DNA of 25,496 nucleotides, from the NCBI RefSeq assembly GCF_937926365.1, contig NZ_CALAOH010000011.1:1-25496 (forward strand). Direction: 5' to 3'. The notes beneath the pieces are model-generated. The model was not told the DNA's origin. It did not search any database and saw only the letters and a list, made by a program, of their open reading frames with translations. This document shows, piece by piece, positions 8,132-15,367 of this stretch. Position 1 is the first letter of the stretch. Each line of letters begins with the position of its first letter. The position numbers were made by a program, and so were the translations under genes. The stretch is from an uncultured Azohydromonas sp. Lineage in GTDB: Bacteria > Pseudomonadota > Gammaproteobacteria > Burkholderiales > Burkholderiaceae_C.

Positions 8132-8605
8132 CTACGCCGCCTCGTCGCCCGCCTCCAGCGCCTTGGCGGCGTGCGACACGAGGCGGTCGAGCAGCCGGTC
8201 GAGTTGCTCGCGCTCGGACGCATCCAGGCAGGCGACGATCTCCTCGTTGCGGCGCTCAATCAATGCCTTGACCCGGCGCCAAGTCTGACGTCCCTGCGGC
8301 GTGAGCTTGAGCACCACGCCACGCCCGTCCACCACGCTGGTCTGCTTGTCCACCAGCCCCTGGTCCACCAGCGTCTGCGCCGCGCGGCTGGCCTGGCCCT
8401 TGGTGAGGTTGGCCAGGCGCGCCAGGTCGTTCACCGACAAGGGCGCGAACGCCCCCACCGCGGCAAGGCAGCGACCCTCGTTGAGCGGGATGCCCGCCTC
8501 CTGCAGGTAGACGGCCTGGCTCACCCGGTCGGTGAGCTTGGAAAGGGTGTGGAGCCGGTGCGTGACCGTGCGATCGAGCTCGAAATCGGCCTGCTTCGCG
8601 GGCAT
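8132..8605 (-). CDS. MarR-family transcriptional regulator
   Basis: The 157-residue MarR protein has N-terminal helices with LHTLSKLTDRVSQAVYLQEAGI. A winged helix follows: SVNDLARLANLTKGQASRAAQTLVDQGLV is the helix-turn-helix and TSVVDGRGVVLKLTPQG the beta wing. A C-terminal dimerisation helix (ERNEEIVACLDASEREQLDRLLDRL-like) completes the fold. Such proteins are usually repressors responding to small phenolic or oxidant ligands. The ATG at 8605 was chosen; an in-frame GTG about 30 nt upstream is possible but neither has a good Shine-Dalgarno. The small lipoprotein gene is divergent, and a symmetric site lies close to the start. The target is unknown. Confidence 0.9.
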   Translation of the reverse strand: MPAKQADFELDRTVTHRLHTLSKLTDRVSQAVYLQEAGIPLNEGRCLAAVGAFAPLSVNDLARLANLTKGQASRAAQTLVDQGLVDKQTSVVDGRGVVLKLTPQGRQTWRRVKALIERRNEEIVACLDASEREQLDRLLDRLVSHAAKALEAGDEAA

Positions 8606-8626
8606 CTTCTGGACCGTTGCAAATGT

Positions 8627-8636
8627 CGTGTACACG
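8627..8636. promoter_or_regulatory. 10-bp palindrome near the MarR start, candidate operator
   Basis: CGTGTACACG is perfectly palindromic and lies 22 bp upstream of the preferred MarR start codon. MarR proteins commonly autoregulate through such sites. It would overlap the alternative GTG start. Confidence 0.4.
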
Positions 8637-8702
8637 GCAAACCTTAACCCACGCCGGCTCCATGGACCGCCGCGGGCAGCGCCGCTCCGGGCTTGATGCT
8701 TG

Positions 8703-8730
8703 TCAACGCCGCGCCGTGCCGGCGCGTTGA
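8703..8730 (+). other. Stem-loop in the leader of the small lipoprotein gene
   Basis: TCAACG and CGCCG (separated by a 3-nt bulge) pair with CGGCG and CGTTGA around a TGC loop, giving 11 bp in total. It lies 57 bp upstream of the GTG start and could be a leader structure or a binding site. Confidence 0.4.
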
Positions 8731-8786
8731 ACCGGACACGGCGGCTTGCCAAGCCGCCCCACCTGTTCAACGAGCCTGGAGTTGTC

Positions 8787-9047
8787 GTGGGTCTCGAAAA
8801 ACGCCTCATCACGCTCGCCACGGCCGGCCTGCTGAGCCTCTTTGGCGGTTGCGCAGTCGTCCCGGCCGGGCCACCTTATGCGTCGGTTACGGTTGCTCCC
8901 GCACCGGTTTACGTCGCCCCCGCGTACCCCAGTCCCGGCGCGGGCTGGGCCTGGGCGTACCGGCCGTACTACGGCTGGGGCTGGCGCCACCCGTATTACG
9001 GCTGGCGCGGTGGATACCGCGGGAGCCACCGCGGCGGCTGGCGCTGA
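8787..9047 (+). CDS. Small Tyr/Trp/Gly-rich lipoprotein, function unknown
   Basis: The 86-residue protein has a lipoprotein signal: basic GLEKR, hydrophobic ITLATAGLLSLF, then GGC with the Cys as lipidation site. The mature part is low-complexity: a Pro/Ala/Val section (VTVAPAPVYVAPAYP) is followed by repeated aromatic-glycine units (YRPYYGWGW, HPYYGWRGG) and a basic end GSHRGGWR. Such YYGW-repeat lipoproteins are common hypotheticals in Burkholderiales envelopes. The start is GTG at 8787, with TGGAG about 6 nt upstream. The longer upstream frame would bury the signal peptide and is rejected. Confidence 0.7.
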   Translation: MGLEKRLITLATAGLLSLFGGCAVVPAGPPYASVTVAPAPVYVAPAYPSPGAGWAWAYRPYYGWGWRHPYYGWRGGYRGSHRGGWR

Positions 9048-9065
9048 AGGCCAGGACAGTCCCGG

Positions 9066-9755
9066 TCAGGCCGAAGGACTCACAGGCACCATGGGCTGGG
9101 CCCGCGGCGTGGCGGCGGCGCCCTGGGCGTCCGCATCCGGTGCCGGGCACAACGCGGTTGCGGCATCGCCCTCGTTCAGCCCGTACACCCCGCGCCGGAA
9201 CTTGGCGCAGCCCATCTGCTCCATCGCCTCGGCACAGGCCCGGCGCAGCTCCGGCAAGCGGCGCATGAACGGGTGCAGCTGAGCCAGCATGTCGAGCATC
9301 TCGGTAAAGAAGCGCCCGCACTCCAACTCCACCATGTGGCCGGTTTCGCTGGCCACGTGACGGTAGAGCACGCGACGAAAGCCGAAAACGCCGCGGGCGC
9401 GACCATCAAAGCTCTTCTCGTGCACCAGCACCTTGTTGCTCAGCAGCGAGTGCGGCAATAGGTACCCCTGCAACGTGAGCAGGCGGCGCAGCTTCGACTC
9501 GCGGCCACTGGAGCGCGGCAGCCGGTACGCCTCGTCCAGGCGCATGAGCGGCACCATCTTCTCCACCGGCGCCCAGCCCGCGATCTTCGTCCGCACCTGG
9601 GCCAGGTCCATGTGGCCGCGGAAGAACATCAGCAGCGCCGTGACGAAGACGGCGAACTCGCCCACCGTGATGCCGCCGCGGGTGGCGTCCAGCAGCGCCA
9701 GCGTGATGATCAGCGCCACGCCCAGGCTGGCAACCAACTGCGTCAGCGGACTCAT
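9066..9755 (-). pseudogene. ORF with MsbA-like transmembrane fragment, probable gene remnant or chimera
   Basis: The first ~55 residues (SPLTQLVASLGVALIITLAL, then GGITVGEFAVFVTALLMFF) closely resemble the last two transmembrane helices of lipid A flippase MsbA-type ABC transporters. Homology-like sequence continues weakly for about 30 more residues. No Walker A, signature or Walker B motif follows, so the ATPase domain is absent. Residues ~85-190 (LLTLQGYLLPHSLL, GVFGFRRVLYRHVASE, LHPFMRRLPELRRACAEAM) match no family I recognise. The tail is Ala/Pro-rich. Upstream, the MsbA-like frame extends seven more codons (NGSAAAL) to an in-frame TGA at 9777-9779, supporting truncation of a longer gene. 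It could also be a real novel fusion. Confidence 0.5.
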
Positions 9756-9776
9756 CAGCGCCGCAGCCGATCCATT

Positions 9777-9857
9777 TCATACCCATCCCCGAAGCTGCTG
9801 CCACATAGCGCTCCAACGCTCGGCCCGCGTGGCAAGGTTGATCACGACGGCTTCCAT
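9777..9857 (-). pseudogene. GT25 glycosyltransferase N-terminal remnant (26 codons)
   Basis: In the same frame as the MsbA-like fragment, and ending at the TGA before it, an ATG at 9857 opens MEAVVINLATRAERW, then SAMWQQLRGWV. The V-I-N-L-x-x-R-x-E-R-W pattern is the N-terminal signature of family 25 (LPS core) glycosyltransferases. The rest of the enzyme is missing. No Shine-Dalgarno precedes it. The juxtaposition with an MsbA-like piece suggests a decayed lipopolysaccharide locus. The call rests on a short motif. Confidence 0.45.
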
Positions 9858-9960
9858 CGAGCGCACGGTGCCAGCCCATGCTGCGACGCAACAACCCGGG
9901 CAGCCATCGCCTTAGCCGGAAAATCCCCTGTTTTTTCGGGCTTCCACGAAGGGGCTTACA

Positions 9961-10001
9961 GCACTTACACGACAAGTGCCTGCTCGCTGGCGAAACGAGC
10001 A
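9961..10001 (+). other. Two adjacent short stem-loops
   Basis: GCACTT/AAGTGC (9961-9979, 7-nt loop) and TGCTCG/CGAGCA (9981-10001, 9-nt loop) are separated by a single base. They lie in a 270-bp non-coding gap upstream of the LexA-like site. No known RNA family is recognised. Confidence 0.35.
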
Positions 10002-10080
10002 CACGCTCACGCGCAGCTCCTTCCTACGCTGCCAGCCCATCACGGCGCAGGGTTACTTGCGCCGGGCGGCACCGCAGATG

Positions 10081-10096
10081 CTGTATGTACATACAG
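10081..10096. promoter_or_regulatory. LexA-type SOS box
   Basis: CTGTATGTACATACAG is a perfect 16-bp palindrome. It fits the CTGT-N8-ACAG consensus of LexA sites in beta- and gammaproteobacteria, with the AT-rich alternating centre expected. It lies 34 bp before the preferred start of the downstream gene (19 bp before the alternative TTG), where a repressor would block the promoter. Confidence 0.7.
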
Positions 10097-10130
10097 TACC
10101 TGGTGACGAGCCAGGTTGAAGCAGTACGGC

Positions 10131-11051
10131 ATGGGCGCGAGGAAGTACCAGAACGAAGCTGGAGCAGCAGCGGCACCCGCATTGGCGGCCGGGCCGCCGC
10201 TGGGTGTGACACTGGACCTGTTCGGCGGCCTGGACGCGGCCTTTGCCGGTCCGCCGGCGGATGAGGCGCGGCGCGCGGCGCGTGGCCGCTCGCGCGCAAG
10301 GCGCGAGGCGCCCGCGACCCAGCGGCCCGCTGCCGAGGCCCGCGTCGGCGTGCCGTTTTCCGCGCAGGCGCCGGACGAGGCACCCGCCCGCCTCGCCGTG
10401 CCAGCCGCGGTGGCACGGGAGCTGCCGAGCGGCCCAGTGGAACAGGCGCTGCTGGCGCTGCCGACCGAGCAGTTGCAGTGCGTGGTGGGCCGGGTGGCGA
10501 CCGCGATCGTGCGCAGCGCGGAGTTCCAGATGGCACTGCGCGCGCAGCTCTACACGCTGGTGGCGCCTGCCATCACGGAGGCGCTGCGCGGCGCGCTGTC
10601 ACGGCAGGAGATCCGCGAGTCGCTGCGCGAGAGCGTCGGGCCGGGGGCGCTGTTGGCGTCCGCCCTGGCGGGGCGCCCCGGCGCGGTGCCGCCGCCCACG
10701 CCGGGCGTGGCGCAGGTGGCGCCGTCGCCCTTGCCGGCGGACGTGGTTCCGCCAGAGGGCGAGGCTGTGATGCTGGCCGGCTACGAGCCCGCCATCGCGC
10801 GCGGCTACAAGACGGCGCTGGCGGAGGCGGGGTACGAAGCGCTGATCGTGGAGATTGGCCCCAACGACCAGGCCTTACCGGTGGAAGCCTATCGCTGCGC
10901 CATCGCCTGCCTGCCCGACGACGTGCTGGAGCACGTGGAGTCGGTGGTTTCGCGCCACCCGCTGCGCAAGGTGCTGCACCTGAGCGTAACGGCCCGGCGC
11001 CTGGTGGAGGCGGTGGAGCTGGAGCTGCCGCTGGGACAGGCGCAGCCCTGA
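10131..11051 (+). CDS. Unrecognised two-part protein downstream of a LexA-type site
   Basis: The 306-residue product matches no family I know. Residues 1-95 are Ala/Pro/Arg-rich and probably disordered. A helical section follows, with LALPTEQLQCVVGRVATAIV, FQMALRAQLYTLVAPAI and REIRES-like helices (SRQEIRESLRESVG). A Pro-rich linker leads to a C-terminal alpha/beta section of ~90 residues: VMLAGYEPAIARGYKTALAE, YEALIVEIG, YRCAIACLPDDVLEHVESVV and RKVLHLSVTARRLVEAVEL. This alternation is compatible with a small Rossmann or receiver-like fold, but no phosphoacceptor pattern is clear. ATG 10131 is chosen; TTG 10116 is in frame, and neither has a convincing ribosome site. Base composition is coding-like throughout. 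It converges with the diguanylate cyclase gene, with a 22-bp gap. SOS control is inferred from the palindrome alone. Confidence 0.65.
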   Translation: MGARKYQNEAGAAAAPALAAGPPLGVTLDLFGGLDAAFAGPPADEARRAARGRSRARREAPATQRPAAEARVGVPFSAQAPDEAPARLAVPAAVARELPSGPVEQALLALPTEQLQCVVGRVATAIVRSAEFQMALRAQLYTLVAPAITEALRGALSRQEIRESLRESVGPGALLASALAGRPGAVPPPTPGVAQVAPSPLPADVVPPEGEAVMLAGYEPAIARGYKTALAEAGYEALIVEIGPNDQALPVEAYRCAIACLPDDVLEHVESVVSRHPLRKVLHLSVTARRLVEAVELELPLGQAQP

Positions 11052-11073
11052 GGCGCTGCTGGCGCGCCCAGGC

Positions 11074-12234
11074 TCAGAACAGTTCCACGTCGCCCGTGGC
11101 CGAAGCCGACTCCTCGAACAGGTCCACGCTGCCGCCGCGCGAAGCGCCTTCGAGCAAGCCCGCGGGCACCATGGTCGCCGGCCCCACGACGCAGTTGCGC
11201 CCCTTGGCCTTGGCCAGGTGGAGCGCGCGGTCGGCACGCTCGATGGCGCTGGTGGGCAGATCCGAGGGCCGCACGGCCGTGAAGCCGATGCTCACCATCA
11301 CATGCCCCACCTGCGGAAACTTATGGCGGGCGACCTGTTCGCGCAGGTTTTCCAGCACGGCCAGGGCTTCCTTCTCGTCCGAGGCATCCAGCAACACCGC
11401 GAACTCTTCGCCGCCGAAGCGGAACAGGCGGTCGTCGAAGCGCAGCACCGCGCGCATGACCCGGGCCGTCAGCAGCAGCACCTCGTCGCCGATGAAGTAG
11501 CCGAAGCTGTCGTTGATCTGCCTGAAGTGGTCCAGGTCCACCGCGGCCAGGAAGTATTGCGGCGTCGGCTCGCCGGCCTGCCCGGCGAGTTGCTCGCTGG
11601 GCGCGATGGCGCGCTGGACCACGGCGCGCATGAAGCTGTCGTTGAACTTCTTGCGGTTGAACAGGCCGGTGAGGGGGTCGCGTTCGCCGTAATCCAGCAG
11701 CGCCCGGTAGTTGCCATACAGCCGCACGATGGACTGCGCGGTACGCCTGCCCTCCTCGGTCAAGGCCTTGGCACCGTGCACCTCCACCACGCCCACGGCC
11801 AGCGAGTTCACCACGATGGGCATCAGCGCCAGCGCCGACGAGCCCTCGCGCTCCACGATGCGCAGGTCGCGCAAGCACTCCACCCATTCCGGATGCCGAG
11901 CCAGTTCCGGCCGGTGCTCGTAATCGACCCGGCTCGTGCCCACCGGAACCGGGCTGGCCAAGACCTCGCTACGCGGCAGCGTGGTTCGCCAGCGCAGGTC
12001 GTGCGCCTCTCCCACGCAATGGTGCAAGGCGAGCAACTGGGGCTGCAGCACCTTGGCGAGCATGTCGAGCAGGAGCGCGTCGGCCTGCTCACGGTCCCGA
12101 TAGCTCGTGAGATCGGCCAATTGGTCAATCAGAAACGTCATCTGGTCGTATCGATAGGCTGGAGGGTCGACGTGGTCCTGCTCGGTGATAGCGCCCAGGG
12201 CACGGCCAAGCACTCCCGGGTGCTTCGTCTTCAT
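11074..12234 (-). CDS. Diguanylate cyclase with N-terminal GAF-like sensor domain
   Basis: The 386-residue protein makes c-di-GMP from two GTP. Residues ~25-175 resemble a GAF domain (YRDREQADALLLDMLAKVL, then ALALMPIVVNSLAVGVVEVHG). After a linker the GGDEF domain starts at DPLTGLFNRKKFN and includes DLDHFRQINDSFGYFIGDEVL. The active-site motif is GGEEF at residues 274-278, a catalytically competent variant. RFDD at 265-268 is an intact RxxD inhibitory site, so product feedback is expected. The C-terminal tail after NCVVG is ~40 residues of acidic, low-complexity sequence ending in DVELF. No transmembrane segment is seen, so it is cytosolic. It lies next to the non-coding block bordering the replication module. 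Confidence 0.92.
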   Translation of the reverse strand: MKTKHPGVLGRALGAITEQDHVDPPAYRYDQMTFLIDQLADLTSYRDREQADALLLDMLAKVLQPQLLALHHCVGEAHDLRWRTTLPRSEVLASPVPVGTSRVDYEHRPELARHPEWVECLRDLRIVEREGSSALALMPIVVNSLAVGVVEVHGAKALTEEGRRTAQSIVRLYGNYRALLDYGERDPLTGLFNRKKFNDSFMRAVVQRAIAPSEQLAGQAGEPTPQYFLAAVDLDHFRQINDSFGYFIGDEVLLLTARVMRAVLRFDDRLFRFGGEEFAVLLDASDEKEALAVLENLREQVARHKFPQVGHVMVSIGFTAVRPSDLPTSAIERADRALHLAKAKGRNCVVGPATMVPAGLLEGASRGGSVDLFEESASATGDVELF

Positions 12235-12574
12235 CGGCTTTTTCCCGGGAAACTCAAGGGGTACCTCGAGGGCCGAGGTGTAATAAGTCAGCTTGGCGGC
12301 CGACGCCGACGCATACCTTTCGGTCGCTTGGACCCGCGTCGTTCTCCATGAGCAGTGCAGGCCAGGACCCGCGATGGGACAGGCGGAGCGTCTTGAAGCG
12401 TGGTCGCAACACAGCTTTTAGCTCAGATTACCACTGATAATCTTTACCAATAGAAAATTAGTTCAACAGATCGATCGTAGGAGCTTCGAGTTTTCCCGCC
12501 CTGCAAACGAGACAAGGTGGGCGGCTTTGCTACATACGGCTGCCTGTACACCGGCGGCGCCGCCAGCCAGTTCG
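12235..12574. other. Non-coding segment upstream of the diguanylate cyclase gene
   Basis: No supportable gene. Positions ~12410-12480 are AT-rich and include the 6-bp inverted repeat AGATTA/TAATCT (12425-12443). This may be the cyclase promoter region or an edge of the replication module. A 12-bp palindrome GGCGGCGCCGCC occurs near 12553. Confidence 0.4.
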
Positions 12575-13184
12575 GCCCATAAGTGGTCACCTTTAATTTT
12601 TCTAGGAACGCTGCGCCGGCGCTGCTTGGCGTCTTCCGAAGCACGACGCCGAAGTACCTACCACCCGGGAGGCCGCTCGCCGGACGTGCTCCTCCCATGA
12701 ACAGTCACTTGATTAACGGGCGAGCGTCAGGTGCCTGCTGGTGGGGGGCATTGGTGACCGTCTTTGGGATATCGGACGTGACGAACTCTGGTGGCATCCC
12801 GAAACCAGGCTTCATACGGGTTCCCTCTCAGCCGCTCGTGAAGCGTCAGAGAGCGGCCCCTCCGGGATTTGAAGCGCTGCCATGCACTCTCCGGGCTGAG
12901 GCGAGTTCTTGGTACTCCATGGACCCGGCGATGCTGCCGGTATGCCCTTTTCCGGTTCTTACTATGAATCCCTTGGAAATCAAGCACTTGTGTCCCGATG
13001 GAAAGGCGACTGTGGGTGAAGCCATGAGTAGGGGCGGTAGCAGGCGCTTCGAATCCAAAGGTGACCACTTCTGGGAAATAACGCGGTCCGGGCCCGTGAC
13101 GGGCAGTGCGCCTCGGGCAGCATCCCTGGAAGACGAAGCCACCACCACGATGTCCAGCACGCAGCCATCCCATGAGTGGTCACC
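12575..13184. repeat. Distal iteron cluster: five 17-bp Rep-binding-type repeats in mixed orientation
   Basis: Copies of the motif GGTGACCATTCATGGGA occur at 12575-12591 (minus), 12693-12709 (minus), 12753-12769 (plus), 13060-13076 (plus) and 13168-13184 (minus). The last reads GGTGACCACTCATGGGA, one base from consensus; the others differ mainly in the middle. Spacing is irregular, 60 to about 307 bp. They lie 1.2-1.8 kb beyond parB, while the main array lies upstream of repA. Distal iterons of this kind act as copy-control or incompatibility loci in P1 and F; that role here is inferred. Short ORFs crossing these repeats look spurious, since their residues simply translate the repeats. Confidence 0.85.
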
Positions 13185-13353
13185 TAAGGGCGTAGTCCAG
13201 TGAAGGATTCGCTCCCGGCATCGTGGGCTCGCGCGCGGCGCGGGCAGCTGTTCCGCGATCGCCGGCATCCGCCACGGACCGAAGCTCACGGCGGAGCGCT
13301 CCCCTCGCCTGCTTCACTACGGCACCCGCGCAGGGCATCCGCTTGCCGGCAGG

Positions 13354-13377
13354 CCGATCGCTGCGATCGACGATCGG
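13354..13377. repeat. Three CGATCG palindromes in an inverted arrangement
   Basis: CGATCG occurs at 13355-13360, 13364-13369 and 13371-13376. The outer copies form the 7-bp inverted repeat CCGATCG/CGATCGG. Three GATC sites in 20 bp in a non-coding region of a replication module could be a methylation or protein-binding cluster. Confidence 0.35.
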
Positions 13378-13668
13378 TCCGCGAAAAGAACCAGGGGCAA
13401 GAACGAGCGCGGGGTCAGATGGTGGCCACCGCCGTCCTGGACCAGTTGCGGGCCCACAGGCACGTCTTCACCATTCACCGTGACGGCAACCGGCTGTACG
13501 CACCCCGCCACGCAGCCCGAGTAGCGTCAATCCCGGAGGTCGGTTCTCAATGGCGCAGGGGGCAAGTTGCTGGTGTTGCTTGACACCGCAAACAAATCGG
13601 GCTGAACGCCAGCGCTGGGGTCCTGGTTCGCCGCCTCCAGGCTTCGTGCTGGCATGGGGGCCCCTGGG

Positions 13669-13685
13669 TCCCGCCTGCGCGGGGA
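13669..13685. repeat. REP-like hairpin, single copy
   Basis: CCCGC-CTGC-GCGGG forms a 5-bp stem flanked by a T/G pair. The sequence resembles the hairpins after ribA (CCCGCCTACGCGGG), suggesting the same dispersed extragenic repeat family. Confidence 0.5.
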
Positions 13686-14362
13686 TGCCGGAGCAGCAGG
13701 AGCTGCCACTTGAGCTTCGTCCTGTGGGGAGCCATCGGCTCTCCCTGGACAGCAGCACGCCCTGCCGGGCATGACGAAGCAGTTGGCGAAACCACCCGCT
13801 TCAACCAACGTGCGACCCCTTCCCGGACGGCCCTCTGTGCTAAGTGGGTATCCATGCTGGCTGCGATGCCGCCCGACGTTCGTGGACACATGCCTTTCCG
13901 GATGTGGCGGAGTCAGGCCAGGCAAGGGAGTTGGCGAAGCCCGATGGGTGGACCTACCGCCCGAGCGCCACGCGTCGGACCCTCGCCCCACGAGTTGCCG
14001 ACGTCTCCACCCGGCCTGCGCCCATGTCCACGGGAACGCGTCACGGACACCAGCGTGACGGTCTCCGCGATCGCCCGTGGCGGCATTCTGGTACTGGCGG
14101 CATCCGTGGATGGGGCCTGCGCAACCTACGGCCCGAAGAGCGAGGAAAAGACGGCCCGGATAAGCGAACCGCTCGGAGACTGCAAAGGCATGGCAATGAC
14201 GGCCACTCCGTCCGCCATGACCGGCCTTGGAAGGCGACCGGTGCAACACGCTGCTCATGAAACAGGCTTGACCAGGCCCGGCCCCAGGCCAAGGGCATGG
14301 CACCGCGAACCGGTACACGCCCTTGCTTTCTCTGTAAGTCCTTGATTTACATGGACTTCATA

Positions 14363-15367
14363 CTATGAACCGGTGCGCGAACCGTCGGCCAGCTCCTGCA
14401 GCAGCCGCGCGATGCGCGCCTCGGCCTCGATACGGTGCTGTTCGTCCTTGAAGTCGATGCGCAGCGTCGTGCCGCGGCTGACGTACTGGCAGAAGTCCAG
14501 ACGGCCCGCGCGTATCTTCACCGGCTTGCCAGCCGCGGGCGTCGGCGGCAGCCGTGCCAGGCGCCGGCCGGCATGGCCCAAGGCTTCCTTCTGTGTGAGC
14601 TTGCCGTTCACCAGCAGCTCCACGGCTTCCACCACCCGATCCGCGGCGCCGTCCCGGGCCAGCCGCGCCAGCTCGGCCGCGCAGTTCATGCCGATGCCGT
14701 CGGGACGGTCCTCGATCAGTTGGCGCGCGCGCTCGGGCAAGTGCTCGAAGGCAAACAGCATCGACACCGTGGACTCCGGCACGCCGGCCGCCTGCGCCAG
14801 TTCCTTCTGCGTCGCGCCGGTCTTCTCCTTCTCGCGGCGGAAGCCCAGGTACTTTTCGAAGTCCGGCAGGGAAGGCTGCAGCAGGTTGGCGTAGAAGGCG
14901 GTGCGGTCGAGGATCTCCTCCTCGATATCCACCACCACCACCGGCACCGCGGCGCGGCCCAGGGCGCGAAAAGCATCGACCCGGTTGTGACCGGAGACGA
15001 TTTCGAAGCGCCCGTTGTCCAGCGCCTTCACCGCCACCGGATGCACCAGCGGGTTAGTGCGCAGGTTCTCCTTGAGCTCCTCGAACTGATCCGGCGTGAG
15101 CTTGCGCTTGCGTCCCGGCTTCTCGTCGAGTTGCTCCAGCGGCACTTCCGTGGGCTGGCTGGCGAGCTTGCGGCGCAGCTCGGCATTGGCGGCCTCGGCT
15201 TCCTTCACACGCTCGTTGAGCGAGTCGATGGTGGGCTGCAGGAAGGCCACCGCGCCCGGCGTGGTGACCGGTCGCGCCCCCTGCGGCTCGGCCGCACCCG
15301 GCTTGGCCACGCCCATGTGCTCGACGGCGCGCTGGCTCTTCTTGAGGAGTTCGTCGCGCAGGCTCAT
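14363..15367 (-). CDS. parB: ParB/KorB-type centromere-binding partition protein
   Basis: The 334-residue protein would bind parS sites and load onto flanking DNA, working with ParA to segregate the replicon. Residues ~45-70 are a coiled coil (SLNERVKEAEAANAELRRKL). The ParB/Srx-type N-terminal domain follows, with RKRKLTPDQFEELKENLRTN and the nucleotide-binding box SGHNRVDAFRALG (residues 125-137). The helix-turn-helix is GATQKELAQAAGVPESTVSM (184-203). A C-terminal segment from about residue 270 would be the dimerisation domain. The ATG at 15367 overlaps the parA stop (ATGA), showing translational coupling; longer upstream in-frame sequence belongs to the parA region and is rejected. It is the last gene of the rep-par operon. 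Confidence 0.95.
   Translation of the reverse strand: MSLRDELLKKSQRAVEHMGVAKPGAAEPQGARPVTTPGAVAFLQPTIDSLNERVKEAEAANAELRRKLASQPTEVPLEQLDEKPGRKRKLTPDQFEELKENLRTNPLVHPVAVKALDNGRFEIVSGHNRVDAFRALGRAAVPVVVVDIEEEILDRTAFYANLLQPSLPDFEKYLGFRREKEKTGATQKELAQAAGVPESTVSMLFAFEHLPERARQLIEDRPDGIGMNCAAELARLARDGAADRVVEAVELLVNGKLTQKEALGHAGRRLARLPPTPAAGKPVKIRAGRLDFCQYVSRGTTLRIDFKDEQHRIEAEARIARLLQELADGSRTGS

Larger units (their letters stand above)
13185..14362. other. Non-coding segment downstream of parB
   Basis: Nearly 1.2 kb without a gene I can support. All six frames give low-complexity Arg/Pro/Gly/Ala translations lacking domain signatures. The segment includes a CGATCG cluster (13354-13377), a REP-like hairpin (13669-13685) and, just after parB, AAGTCC/GGACTT (about 14335-14357) as a weak terminator-like repeat. 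It may contain centromere sequences or decayed genes. Confidence 0.45.

Noticed and set aside
12444..12698. 84-codon minus-strand frame near the AT-rich segment
   Set aside because: The stretch KVTTYGP is the translated iteron at 12575-12591; nothing else resembles a protein.
12583..13203. 206-codon plus-strand frame over the distal iterons
   Set aside because: Parts of it merely translate the iterons, and no family resemblance is seen.
13527..14318. 263-codon minus-strand frame downstream of parB
   Set aside because: Composition is erratic (many Cys, Gly, Arg, Pro) with no domain, no ribosome site and several overlapping frames of similar quality.
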